Source of the DNA: Flavihumibacter stibioxidans
Lineage (GTDB): Bacteria; Bacteroidota; Bacteroidia; Chitinophagales; Chitinophagaceae
Direction of reading: 5' to 3'
DNA: 64,000 nucleotides
Assembly (NCBI RefSeq): GCF_014332695.1
Contig: NZ_MBUA01000023.1
Location: 62,001 to 126,000, forward strand
Shown here: in pieces, positions 1 through 8,341 of the stretch
Numbering within the stretch: position 1 is the stretch's first letter
Layout of the letters: every line of letters begins with the position of its first letter
Made by a program: the position numbers and the translations under genes
Notes under the pieces: model-generated
Told to the model about the DNA's origin: nothing
The model's database searches: none
What the model saw: only the letters and a program-made list of their open reading frames with translations

Positions 1-650
1 AAAACTTTATGAACCTCACCCGCAGGCAAACCTGCTGTCCCGGATAAAATCTCCCAGTTCCGGTAATCAGCCAGGTTCAGACCCGACCGGGGTGCACGCT
101 TTAATCCCTGCGCAGTAGCAGCATAATAATACTGCCCGTCTGAACTCACTGCATTCACTTTCGTATAGGCACCTCCGTTACCAACCACCCAGCTGTCACC
201 GATTTCCGGTTTGACCATATTGAGTACCACGATGGCAAAGCCGGTTGACAACAGGCAGCGGTCGTTTTCACCGTATATGTGGTAGATGGTTTTGTCGCCA
301 TTGATGGGTTTCAGGCGGAGGGCGTTGACATTCCTGACTACCCCATCATTCAGGATGTCAATATTGCTGTTCCGGTAGGCGATGACCAGTTGATTGGAGG
401 CATGATGGAAAACAGTTTGCACCCCGGTTTCTGCCAGCCCGGTGATCCGGTTATACCGTATGATGGATTGATCACCTGATGAAATACTGAAAACAGAATA
501 AGGAGTAGCGGTGAATAGGTGGTTTTCTGTCGCCGCCAGCGAGATGGCCTGGTTATAGGGAAGATGTTCCTGCCAGCTGCCAATGGGTTGTGCCCGCAAT
601 GGCTGGTAAACGGACAAGCATCCGATAAGAAAAAGGAGCAGGTAACGCAT
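1..650 (-). CDS. porZ: PorZ-like type IX secretion protein (5' part, cut by window edge)
   Basis: The reading frame is open from an ATG at 650 (complement) to the left edge, about 216 residues. It begins MRYLLLFLIGCLSVYQPLRA, a signal peptide, and continues with GSWQEHLPYNQAISLAATEN and TPYSVFSIS. That is the typical opening of the PorZ N-terminal beta-propeller (W..HLPY...I..A). In known systems PorZ works at the outer membrane with the type IX secretion sortase PorU and anionic LPS. GldD and GldE are also in this window, which agrees with a type IX system. The frame matches a TAACTTTG promoter box at 658-665. The C-terminal part is outside the window, so an unrelated two-component-type propeller protein is the main alternative. 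Confidence 0.72.
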   Translation of the reverse strand, partial: MRYLLLFLIGCLSVYQPLRAQPIGSWQEHLPYNQAISLAATENHLFTATPYSVFSISSGDQSIIRYNRITGLAETGVQTVFHHASNQLVIAYRNSNIDILNDGVVRNVNALRLKPINGDKTIYHIYGENDRCLLSTGFAIVVLNMVKPEIGDSWVVGNGGAYTKVNAVSSDGQYYYAATAQGLKRAPRSGLNLADYRNWEILSGTAGLPAGEVHKV

Positions 651-657
651 AGAAACC

Positions 658-665
658 CAAAGTTA
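658..665 (-). promoter_or_regulatory. TAnnTTTG promoter box for porZ
   Basis: TAACTTTG on the minus strand fits the Bacteroidota -7 consensus TAnnTTTG. Only 7 bases separate it from the porZ ATG, so the transcript would be nearly leaderless. No clear -33 TTTG was found. Confidence 0.45.
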
Positions 666-748
666 ACCGCTTCGGGTCTGGTTTTGTCGGGCTAATAGCG
701 GTAAAATGGTTTTCTTTGCGGGCAATTATCAGTAAAACCAGCATCACT

Positions 749-3076
749 ATGTGGCATCAACTGGGATCCATTGTTCTGAAATACCGTATTCTCCTGTTGA
801 CAATACTACTGGCAGCTACCGCCTTCATGGGCTATCACGCCAGCAAAGTGCAGATGAGTTACGAGTTCGCAAAGGCCATCCCGACAAATAACCCCAAGCT
901 CAAAGCCTACCTGGCCTTTAAGGAACAATTCGGGGAAGATGGCAATATGCTGGTAATTGGTGCAAAAACCGACAGCCTGTTCAATGAAAAAGTGTTCAAC
1001 GACTACCGGAAACTCCAGAAAGATTTGAAAAAACTGACAGGTGTTGAAAATATCCTTGCCATCCCGGGTGCGGTGAACCTCAAAAAAAATGACAGTACAG
1101 AGAAACTGCAATCCCACCTGATTTTTCCGGAAGGCGACCTCCCACAGGCAGCCATTGACACCGCAGTAGCGGAGTTCAGGAACCTGCCATTTTACAGGGG
1201 ACTGCTTTACAATCCTGAGACCAATGCCTACCTGATGGCCCTGACCATCAACAAGAATATCCTGGCATCGCCTAAAAGAACAAAGGTGGTTGCTGAAGTG
1301 CTGGCCCTTGCGGAAGCATTCAGCCAGAAACATAATATCACCCTGCACTACAGCGGCCTGCCGCTGATCCGTACCCAGATGGCCGACAGAATCGCAAAAG
1401 AAATGCGCTGGCTGCTGATTGGTTCACTTGTGTTGTCGGCTGTTATTTTACTCCTGTTTTTCAGGAGCATCAGCGCCACTTTAATTTCCCTGGCTGTGGT
1501 GATCATGGGCGTGGTATGGAGTGTGGGCACCATCGAATTACTGGGTTATAAAATCACCCTGCTCACGGCATTGATTCCGCCGCTTATCGTAGTGATCGGA
1601 ATTCCCAACTGCATTTATTTCCTGAATAAATACCATGTAAGCTGGAATGAAACGGGGGATAAAAATGAAGCAATCCGAACCATGGTTTCCAAAATGGGAG
1701 TCATAACCCTGTTCTGCAATATTGCCGCCGCAATCGGGTTCGCGGTATTTGCCCTTACCAAGAGCGCCATCCTCAAGGAATTTGGTGTGGTGGCAGGCAT
1801 AAATATCATGGTCATTTTCCTGATCTCCTTCATCTTCATACCGGTTGTATTGAGTTTCCTGCGTGTACCCAAATCACGGCATACCCGCTATCTCGATAAT
1901 AAATGGCTGCTGGCGGTACTCGACAAACTGGAAATATGGTCTTTGAACCACCGCAGATTAATTTATGGCCTTACCGCCATCCTCACCATTGCCGCCATCA
2001 TGGGAATGTTCCGGTTGAAGTCCGAAGGATTTATTGTGGATGACCTTCCCAAAACAGACCGCATCTACACAGACCTGAAATTCTTTGAAGAACATTTTAA
2101 GGGAGTGATGCCGCTTGAGATTGTGGTGGATACCAAACAAAAGAACGGCCTGCGGAAAAATCCGCTCCAGTTATTTGAAAGGATCGATTCTTTGTCACAG
2201 TTCATCCGCTCAAACCCTGAAATGGCGAGGCCTTTATCAGTGGTGGAGGGAATCAAGTTTGCGCGCCAGGCCTATTATGACGGTGACAGCAGCAGCTATG
2301 GCATGCCGAACAGTTTCGATATCAGTTTCCTTGCGGGGTACCTGAACATGAAAGGGACCGACAATGAAAACAACCAGATGGGGAAACTGGTGAGTTCCTT
2401 TATGGACGACAACAAGCAGCAAACGCGCATCAGCGTGAACATGAAAGATGTAGGCAGCAAGAGGCTGCCGGAGATCCTGCAGGAGATTGAAGCGAAAAGC
2501 AGGCAGTATTTTGACAGCAGCAAATATCAGGTAACCCTCACCGGTAGTAGCATTACTTTCCTGGAAGGAAGTACATTCATCATCAACGGACTGAAGGAAA
2601 GTGTTTTCTGGGCCTTCCTGCTGATTGCACTTTGTATGTTGTACCTGTTCAAATCCTGGCGCATACTGATTTGCTCGCTGATCCCCAATCTGATCCCCCT
2701 GGTGATCACAGCCGGGGTAATGGGCTGGGTCGGTGTATCCTTAAAGCCTTCCACTGTTCTTATTTTCAGTGTTGCCCTGGGTATTGCCATTGATATTACC
2801 ATCCGGTTCCTGGTGAACTTCAAGCAGGAACAGACATCGGACAGCCGGGATTCCAAAAAAGTTGTCATTGAAACCATTCATTCCACCGGTATCAGCATCA
2901 TTTACACATCCCTTGTGCTGATAGCCGGTTTCGTAATTTTTGTTTTCAGCGGTTTTGGCGGTACGCAATCCCTGGGCTGGCTCACCTCACTCACCCTGGT
3001 GGTGGCCACTGTTACCAACCTGGTATTATTACCGGCCCTGTTGATTGACCTGACCCGGCCCAGTAAATCATCCTGA
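749..3076 (+). CDS. MMPL/RND-superfamily exporter
   Basis: A 775-residue inner-membrane protein of the MMPL/sterol-sensing branch of the RND superfamily. One helix lies near residues 12-30. A large extracytoplasmic loop follows, then a block of about five helices around 215-375 (LIGSLVLSAVILLLFFRS, then LLTALIPPLIVVIGIPNCI). A second loop and a second helix block from about 610 to the end show the internal repeat of RND proteins. Such proteins export lipids or hydrophobic compounds with the proton gradient; the substrate here is unknown. The frame is open back to a TTG at 716, but the ATG at 749 begins a normal N-terminus (MWHQLGSIVLKYR) and is preferred. No membrane-fusion protein or TolC-like gene is adjacent. 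Confidence 0.85.
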   Translation: MWHQLGSIVLKYRILLLTILLAATAFMGYHASKVQMSYEFAKAIPTNNPKLKAYLAFKEQFGEDGNMLVIGAKTDSLFNEKVFNDYRKLQKDLKKLTGVENILAIPGAVNLKKNDSTEKLQSHLIFPEGDLPQAAIDTAVAEFRNLPFYRGLLYNPETNAYLMALTINKNILASPKRTKVVAEVLALAEAFSQKHNITLHYSGLPLIRTQMADRIAKEMRWLLIGSLVLSAVILLLFFRSISATLISLAVVIMGVVWSVGTIELLGYKITLLTALIPPLIVVIGIPNCIYFLNKYHVSWNETGDKNEAIRTMVSKMGVITLFCNIAAAIGFAVFALTKSAILKEFGVVAGINIMVIFLISFIFIPVVLSFLRVPKSRHTRYLDNKWLLAVLDKLEIWSLNHRRLIYGLTAILTIAAIMGMFRLKSEGFIVDDLPKTDRIYTDLKFFEEHFKGVMPLEIVVDTKQKNGLRKNPLQLFERIDSLSQFIRSNPEMARPLSVVEGIKFARQAYYDGDSSSYGMPNSFDISFLAGYLNMKGTDNENNQMGKLVSSFMDDNKQQTRISVNMKDVGSKRLPEILQEIEAKSRQYFDSSKYQVTLTGSSITFLEGSTFIINGLKESVFWAFLLIALCMLYLFKSWRILICSLIPNLIPLVITAGVMGWVGVSLKPSTVLIFSVALGIAIDITIRFLVNFKQEQTSDSRDSKKVVIETIHSTGISIIYTSLVLIAGFVIFVFSGFGGTQSLGWLTSLTLVVATVTNLVLLPALLIDLTRPSKSS

Positions 3077-3326
3077 GCAACACATGCGATAAATAAATAT
3101 TTAAAAGGGGTGATTTCAGCTATCGCTTTTATTAGTGGTAATACTTATTTAATTACCATTAGAATTCATATTTCTACCTATTATATTATTTTACAATATA
3201 AATAACTAACCTCTTCAGACCCTACATCAGGGATTTCGATATTAATGGTGCAGCATTAATATTTTTCGCGCTGTCTTTCCAGATTAAGATTTCATTAAAT
3301 TTACCACTAGTTAAAACTAAATGCAC

Positions 3327-6300
3327 ATGAGAAAACTAGTCATGCTACTACTGGGCATACTTATGCTCGGCGGGCAGTTATTGGCCCAAACCCGCACTGT
3401 TACGGGTAAGATAACAGATGAGAATGGCAATCCCATTCCAAATGCAACGGTTCTGGTGAAAGGTACTACCGCCGGAACCTCCACCCTGGAAGACGGAACT
3501 TTCTCCCTGGTCATTCCGGCCTCCGCAAAAACCCTTGTGATTTCATCTGTTGGAATGGCTACCCAGGAAATTTCCATTGGCAACAGGGGTTTATTCAACA
3601 TCAGCATGACCAAGGACGACAAAGACCTCCAGGAAGTGGTGGTAGTTGGTTATGGTACCCAGCGCAAAAGGGAACTGACCGGTAATGTATCCACCGTAAA
3701 AGGTGCAGAAATCGCCAACCGCCCGGTTCAGAGTTTTGAACAGGCCCTGGGTGGACGTGCTCCGGGTGTACAAATCACGATTCCAAGTGGTGTATTGAAC
3801 TCACCTCCCGTATTCAGGGTTCGCGGAACCAACTCCCTGTCACTGTCATCCCAGCCATTAATCGTTATTGATGGGATTGCTGTTTACAGCGGAGAAACAA
3901 GTTCAACTGCTGCAGCCGGTAACGCCCTTGCATCCATCAACCCGAACGATATCGAAACAATCGATATTGCAAAGGATGCGGCTGCAACCGCCATTTATGG
4001 ATCACGTGCTGCGAATGGTGTGGTATTCATCACTACTAAAAAGGGCAAATCCGGTAAAGCCCGCGTATCCCTTGACAGTTGGGCAGGCTGGAACAAAGTA
4101 CAGCGCTTGCCGGAACTGCTGGATGCTTTCCAGTATACAGAATACAAGAACCAATCATTGGCAAATGCCGGTACACTTAACCCAGTTACCAATCAGTTCT
4201 ATTTAACCGATGGTCCCGATGGCAAACCCATCAATACAAACTGGTATGATTATGTGTACCGCACCGGTTTTTCCCACAACAATTCACTGAATGTTTCAGG
4301 CGGAAATGAGTCGACGAAATATTATGTATCTATGGGATATTCCGAGCAGGAAGGTATCATCAAAAGAAACGATTTCAAAAGGATCTCTGCCCTTGCCAAC
4401 CTGGATCACAAGGTAAACAAGGCGATTTCTCTTGGTGCCAAAATGCAGTATTCAAATGAGAAAAACCTGGCAGCCGTAAGTTCCGGTTCACTGGGTGATG
4501 CATTTGCAACAGCAGGCCTGGGTCGTGTGCCCATGATCACTGCTCCCAATATCGCTCCTTACAATAACGACGGAACCTATAACTATTCAGGCGCCCTGAT
4601 TGGAGTGATGAATAATAAGGTTGGCCAGGCTGGTTTTAACAACCCGGTTATCCAGCTCGATAAAAACAGAACCAACGCTGAAAATAACCGGATCCTGGCC
4701 AATGCCTATATCCAGATCAAGCCCATCCGGCAGGTTACTTTCCGTTCACAATATTCAATTGACTACCTGTTTGTCGACAATGAGATTTACTATAGCCCTA
4801 TTTCAGGTGAAGGTTTCCCCGGAGGCTCTGCCACTTCCATCTACAACCAGAACAAGAGATGGACTTGGACCAATACCCTGCAGTATGATGAAACATTCGG
4901 CAGTCACACATTCGGTTTGCTGGCAGGTACGGAACAGCAAAAATCAAACAACAAAAGTTATGGCCTGAACCGTATCAATGCCTCTGACCCCGACTTCATC
5001 AATATCCAGGGTGGCTGGGCCAATCCCAATGCTTCCGGACTTGGTATCGGCGAAAACTACCTCCTTTCCTATTTCGGTCGTTTCACCTACAACTTTGACA
5101 GCAAATACTACCTGACTGCCAATGTTCGCCGCGACGGAGCTTCACAGCTTGGAATAAACAACAAGTGGGGTACTTTCTGGGGTGTATCTGCCGGCTGGGA
5201 AATCACCCGGGAAAATTTCTGGGAAAAGGCCGGACTGGATAACGTGTTCAGCAGCTTCAAGATTCGCGGTAGCTATGGCCGTGTAGGTAATATCGACGGA
5301 CTGGGTCAATATGCTTCCCTGTCAACTTTTGGTTCAGGTCTTTACGGTGGTGCCGGAACCCTGGTTTTCAACCAGGCAGGTAACCCGAACCTTGGCTGGG
5401 AATCCAGTACCAAACTGGACCTTGGTTTCAATTTTGGCATCCTGAACGACCGCATCAATGGTGAGGTGGCTTTTTACAAGAACGATGTGGACGACCTGAT
5501 ACTGGGTGTACCTACCCCGCCTTCTGCAGGTATTCCCTCCAATATTCCCACCAACATTGGCAGCATGTACAATAAGGGTGTTGAATTTTCACTGAACACC
5601 ACACCTATACAGAAGAAAGACTTCACCTGGAATGCCAATTTCAATATTGCATTCAACAAGAACGAGGTGACTTCCCTGGCTCCCGGTGTTAACAGCATCC
5701 TTGCTGCTACCGGTGGATTGGAATCTCCGAGCATTACCGTACCCGGACAACCGGTGGGTATGCTGTTTGTGACCCAAACTGCAGGTGTTGACCCCGCAAC
5801 CGGCCGCCGCATTTTCATCAACAAGAATGGCCAGCAGGTATTCTTCCAGCATGTGGTTCCCGCAGGCTCAGGCGGTTTCCGCTTCTCTTATGCCGACGGA
5901 ACAGTTGCTCCAACCGTAAGCTCTGCTGACGCCATTGTGTATAAGAACACCAACCCCAAATATTATGGCGGTTTCGATAATACCTTCCGGTACAAGAACT
6001 TCGAACTGAATACGCTCTTTACCTTCCAGGGTGGCAACTATTTATATTGGGGTACATATGCAGGCCTGAGAGACCAGCGTTTCTGGAACAACTCTACCGA
6101 TGTACTGCGTGCCTGGACAAAAGCCGGTGATGTAACGGATATGCCTAAGTCATACTTTGGGGACAACGTTTCAAACGGATCTTCCTTCCCCCTGGACATC
6201 AACGTTTTCAAAGGCGATTTCATCAAACTTCGCACCATGACATTGGCATATAATCTGCCAACCTCCCTGACAGAAAGGGCGAAAATCAACAGTATGCGGT

Positions 6301-6458
6301 TTTATGTTGCAGGTAATAACCTCTGGATCATCACCGACTATCCGGGTCCCGATCCTGAAGTTTCCTCCAACCTTACCGGTAACCTGAACCAGGGCATCGA
6401 CCGGAATACCGTTGGTAATGCCCGTGGCATCACTGTTGGTATCAATGTAGGTTTCTAA
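3327..6458 (+). CDS. SusC/RagA-family TonB-dependent receptor 1
   Basis: An outer-membrane beta-barrel of 1043 residues. It has a signal peptide (MRKLVMLLLGILMLGGQLLA), a carboxypeptidase-regulatory-like domain at about 22-100 (VTGKITDENGNPIPNATVLV), and a plug domain at about 110-230. The plug carries the SusC signature stretch NPNDIETIDIAKDAAATAIY followed by GSRAANGVVFITTKKG. The rest is the barrel. It imports a substrate handed over by the SusD lipoprotein encoded 18 bases downstream, using TonB energy. There is no STN domain at the N-terminus, so signalling to an anti-sigma factor is not expected. An ATG two codons upstream (3321) is possible; 3327 matches the start of the second SusC. 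The substrate is unknown. Confidence 0.95.
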   Translation: MRKLVMLLLGILMLGGQLLAQTRTVTGKITDENGNPIPNATVLVKGTTAGTSTLEDGTFSLVIPASAKTLVISSVGMATQEISIGNRGLFNISMTKDDKDLQEVVVVGYGTQRKRELTGNVSTVKGAEIANRPVQSFEQALGGRAPGVQITIPSGVLNSPPVFRVRGTNSLSLSSQPLIVIDGIAVYSGETSSTAAAGNALASINPNDIETIDIAKDAAATAIYGSRAANGVVFITTKKGKSGKARVSLDSWAGWNKVQRLPELLDAFQYTEYKNQSLANAGTLNPVTNQFYLTDGPDGKPINTNWYDYVYRTGFSHNNSLNVSGGNESTKYYVSMGYSEQEGIIKRNDFKRISALANLDHKVNKAISLGAKMQYSNEKNLAAVSSGSLGDAFATAGLGRVPMITAPNIAPYNNDGTYNYSGALIGVMNNKVGQAGFNNPVIQLDKNRTNAENNRILANAYIQIKPIRQVTFRSQYSIDYLFVDNEIYYSPISGEGFPGGSATSIYNQNKRWTWTNTLQYDETFGSHTFGLLAGTEQQKSNNKSYGLNRINASDPDFINIQGGWANPNASGLGIGENYLLSYFGRFTYNFDSKYYLTANVRRDGASQLGINNKWGTFWGVSAGWEITRENFWEKAGLDNVFSSFKIRGSYGRVGNIDGLGQYASLSTFGSGLYGGAGTLVFNQAGNPNLGWESSTKLDLGFNFGILNDRINGEVAFYKNDVDDLILGVPTPPSAGIPSNIPTNIGSMYNKGVEFSLNTTPIQKKDFTWNANFNIAFNKNEVTSLAPGVNSILAATGGLESPSITVPGQPVGMLFVTQTAGVDPATGRRIFINKNGQQVFFQHVVPAGSGGFRFSYADGTVAPTVSSADAIVYKNTNPKYYGGFDNTFRYKNFELNTLFTFQGGNYLYWGTYAGLRDQRFWNNSTDVLRAWTKAGDVTDMPKSYFGDNVSNGSSFPLDINVFKGDFIKLRTMTLAYNLPTSLTERAKINSMRFYVAGNNLWIITDYPGPDPEVSSNLTGNLNQGIDRNTVGNARGITVGINVGF

Positions 6459-6476
6459 CTCAAAACGAAAACAAAC

Positions 6477-7931
6477 ATGAAAAGAAGAATTTTATATATG
6501 GCGGTAGCGGCTGGAGTCCTGCAATTAACCGCCTGCAAAAAGGAAGACCTGGAACCGGTGCCAACCAATGTAATTTCGGAGCTTTCCGCATTTGACACCG
6601 AACTAAGAATCCGCGGACAGGTAAATGGTTTATATGCAACCATTAAGAATGCCGGTATGTACGGCGGACGGTACCAGATATTCAATGATATCCGTGGCGG
6701 CGATTTTCAGAATGACCGTACCAACGTGGTAACCGGTTTCGATGTATGGAATTATACACCCAGTAACAGTTCAGGCAACTCGGTTCAGGCACTTTGGAAC
6801 CGGGCATACTATGCCATCAACCTGGTCAATGTTTTCCTGGAAGGCATGGAGAACAAGGGTACTGCTGTTGTGGGTGATGCAATTTCCAAAAACCTGCAGG
6901 GCGAAGCCCGTTTCGTAAGGGCACTCAGCTATTATGCCATGCTGCAGCTTTATGCCCGCCCCTATTGGGATGGTAACGGCAGTAAACCCGGTTTACCTCT
7001 GCGTTTGACAGCCAATACCGGTTCCGGTAATTATGACCTGGCACGCAGCACGGTTGCTGAAGTGTATGCACAGATCCTGGAAGACCTGAATTATGCTGAG
7101 CAAAATCTTCCCGAAGCATACAGCAAACCCGAACTGAACACTACAAGGGCCCACAAGAATACAGCCATTGCTTTCAAAACAAGGGTTTATCTCAGTATGC
7201 AGAAATATGGCGAGGTGATTACAGAGGCCAATAAGATCGTGAGTGCCGATGCGCCTTTCAAAGCTAGTACGGGTATTGCACACCAGCTTCAGGCAAACTA
7301 TGCCACCTTATTCAGCAATTATACCACCACGGAGTCTATTTTATCCATGCCCTTTTCAGACGTAGAAGCACCGGGTACCCAGAACCAATTGGGCTACTAT
7401 TATGGTTCTTCTGCCATGAACGGTGGTAATGGCGAGTATTCCCTCCTGTCTACAGGTATTATTGCCAATACAGGCTGGAAGGAGACAGATGCAAGAAGAG
7501 CATTTATTGTAACATCAGGTTCAAAAAAATACCTTAACAAATATCCCAGGCCAACTCCTTTTACAGACTGGGCCCCGGTTATGAGGTATTCAGAAGTATT
7601 GCTGAACCTGGCTGAAGCTATTACCCGTTCAACCAATACCGTGGATGCACGTGCACTGGCGCTGCTGAACGCCGTTCGCCAGCGTTCCGATGCTACCACC
7701 ACTTTCACTGCGGGCGATTTTGCCGATGCGGCAGCCCTGGCAGATGCCATCCTTACTGAGCGCAGGATCGAATTCCTGGGTGAAGGTCTTGCTGGTGCCG
7801 ATCTGACCAGGCTGGGACTGCCCCTGCCTGCCAAGCCGGGTGTAACAGCCATCCAGCCCACCCAGCAGGAATATATCTGGCCGATCTCTTCAACAGAGTT
7901 GTTGCTGAACAAGCTTTGTGAGGATAACTAA
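6477..7931 (+). CDS. SusD/RagB-family surface lipoprotein 1
   Basis: A 484-residue lipoprotein with a lipobox ending at Cys20 (LQLTAC). The SusD helical TPR-like fold is shown by stretches such as LWNRAYYAINLVNVFL, the GEARFVRALSYYAMLQLYAR segment near 140-160, and the C-terminal motif LTERRIEFLGEGL before the final binding-domain segment. SusD proteins bind substrate at the cell surface and close as a lid over the SusC barrel. The gene follows SusC 1 by 18 bases and ends in a strong terminator, so the two form a bicistronic unit. Confidence 0.94.
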   Translation: MKRRILYMAVAAGVLQLTACKKEDLEPVPTNVISELSAFDTELRIRGQVNGLYATIKNAGMYGGRYQIFNDIRGGDFQNDRTNVVTGFDVWNYTPSNSSGNSVQALWNRAYYAINLVNVFLEGMENKGTAVVGDAISKNLQGEARFVRALSYYAMLQLYARPYWDGNGSKPGLPLRLTANTGSGNYDLARSTVAEVYAQILEDLNYAEQNLPEAYSKPELNTTRAHKNTAIAFKTRVYLSMQKYGEVITEANKIVSADAPFKASTGIAHQLQANYATLFSNYTTTESILSMPFSDVEAPGTQNQLGYYYGSSAMNGGNGEYSLLSTGIIANTGWKETDARRAFIVTSGSKKYLNKYPRPTPFTDWAPVMRYSEVLLNLAEAITRSTNTVDARALALLNAVRQRSDATTTFTAGDFADAAALADAILTERRIEFLGEGLAGADLTRLGLPLPAKPGVTAIQPTQQEYIWPISSTELLLNKLCEDN

Positions 7932-7952
7932 CCAGTTTCTGAACTAACATTC

Positions 7953-7993
7953 ATAATAAAAGAGGCCACCTTTCCGGTGGCCTCTTTTATTAT
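7953..7993 (+). terminator. Intrinsic terminator after SusCD pair 1
   Basis: A perfect 18-bp inverted repeat (7953-7970 and 7976-7993) has a 5-base loop, a GC-rich core GAGGCCACC and flanking A and T runs. The T run follows the stem on the plus strand. It starts 21 bases after the SusD stop. Confidence 0.93.
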
Positions 7994-8341
7994 TTACATT
8001 GCTTTAACAACACAATCGCATATTAATATATACACATATAACATACAATATATTATTTTTACTGCTTTTTATTTCATTTATACCGTTTTTTATCAGCTAT
8101 TTTACAACCTTGGTGTTTTTATTTTGTTAAGGAATTCCAGTCAGGTTGTTAATATGTAGAATTCGACCCCCAAAATGGCAAATTATGAGTATCTGGTTAA
8201 GCAAATCCCTGCATGGGCAACACGCACTTGCGCCTCCAATTGTAGCATTCCAAATTATTTCAGAGAAACTTTAATGCAGCAATTTCCTGAAAATCCTGTC
8301 TTTAGTTTACCCCCTATTCTTAAATAAAAACACACAAGTAA
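7994..8341. other. AT-rich intergenic region before SusC 2
   Basis: About 350 bases, very AT-rich at 8000-8150. It presumably holds the promoter and leader of SusC 2. No convincing TAnnTTTG box, RNA gene or conserved ORF was seen. A 60-codon frame at 7977-8159 starts inside the terminator stem and reads as low-complexity hydrophobic sequence, so it is not called. Confidence 0.5.

Noticed and set aside
7977-8159. 60-codon frame on the plus strand
   Set aside because: It starts inside the terminator stem and is low-complexity, Ile/Tyr/Phe-rich translation of AT-rich DNA.
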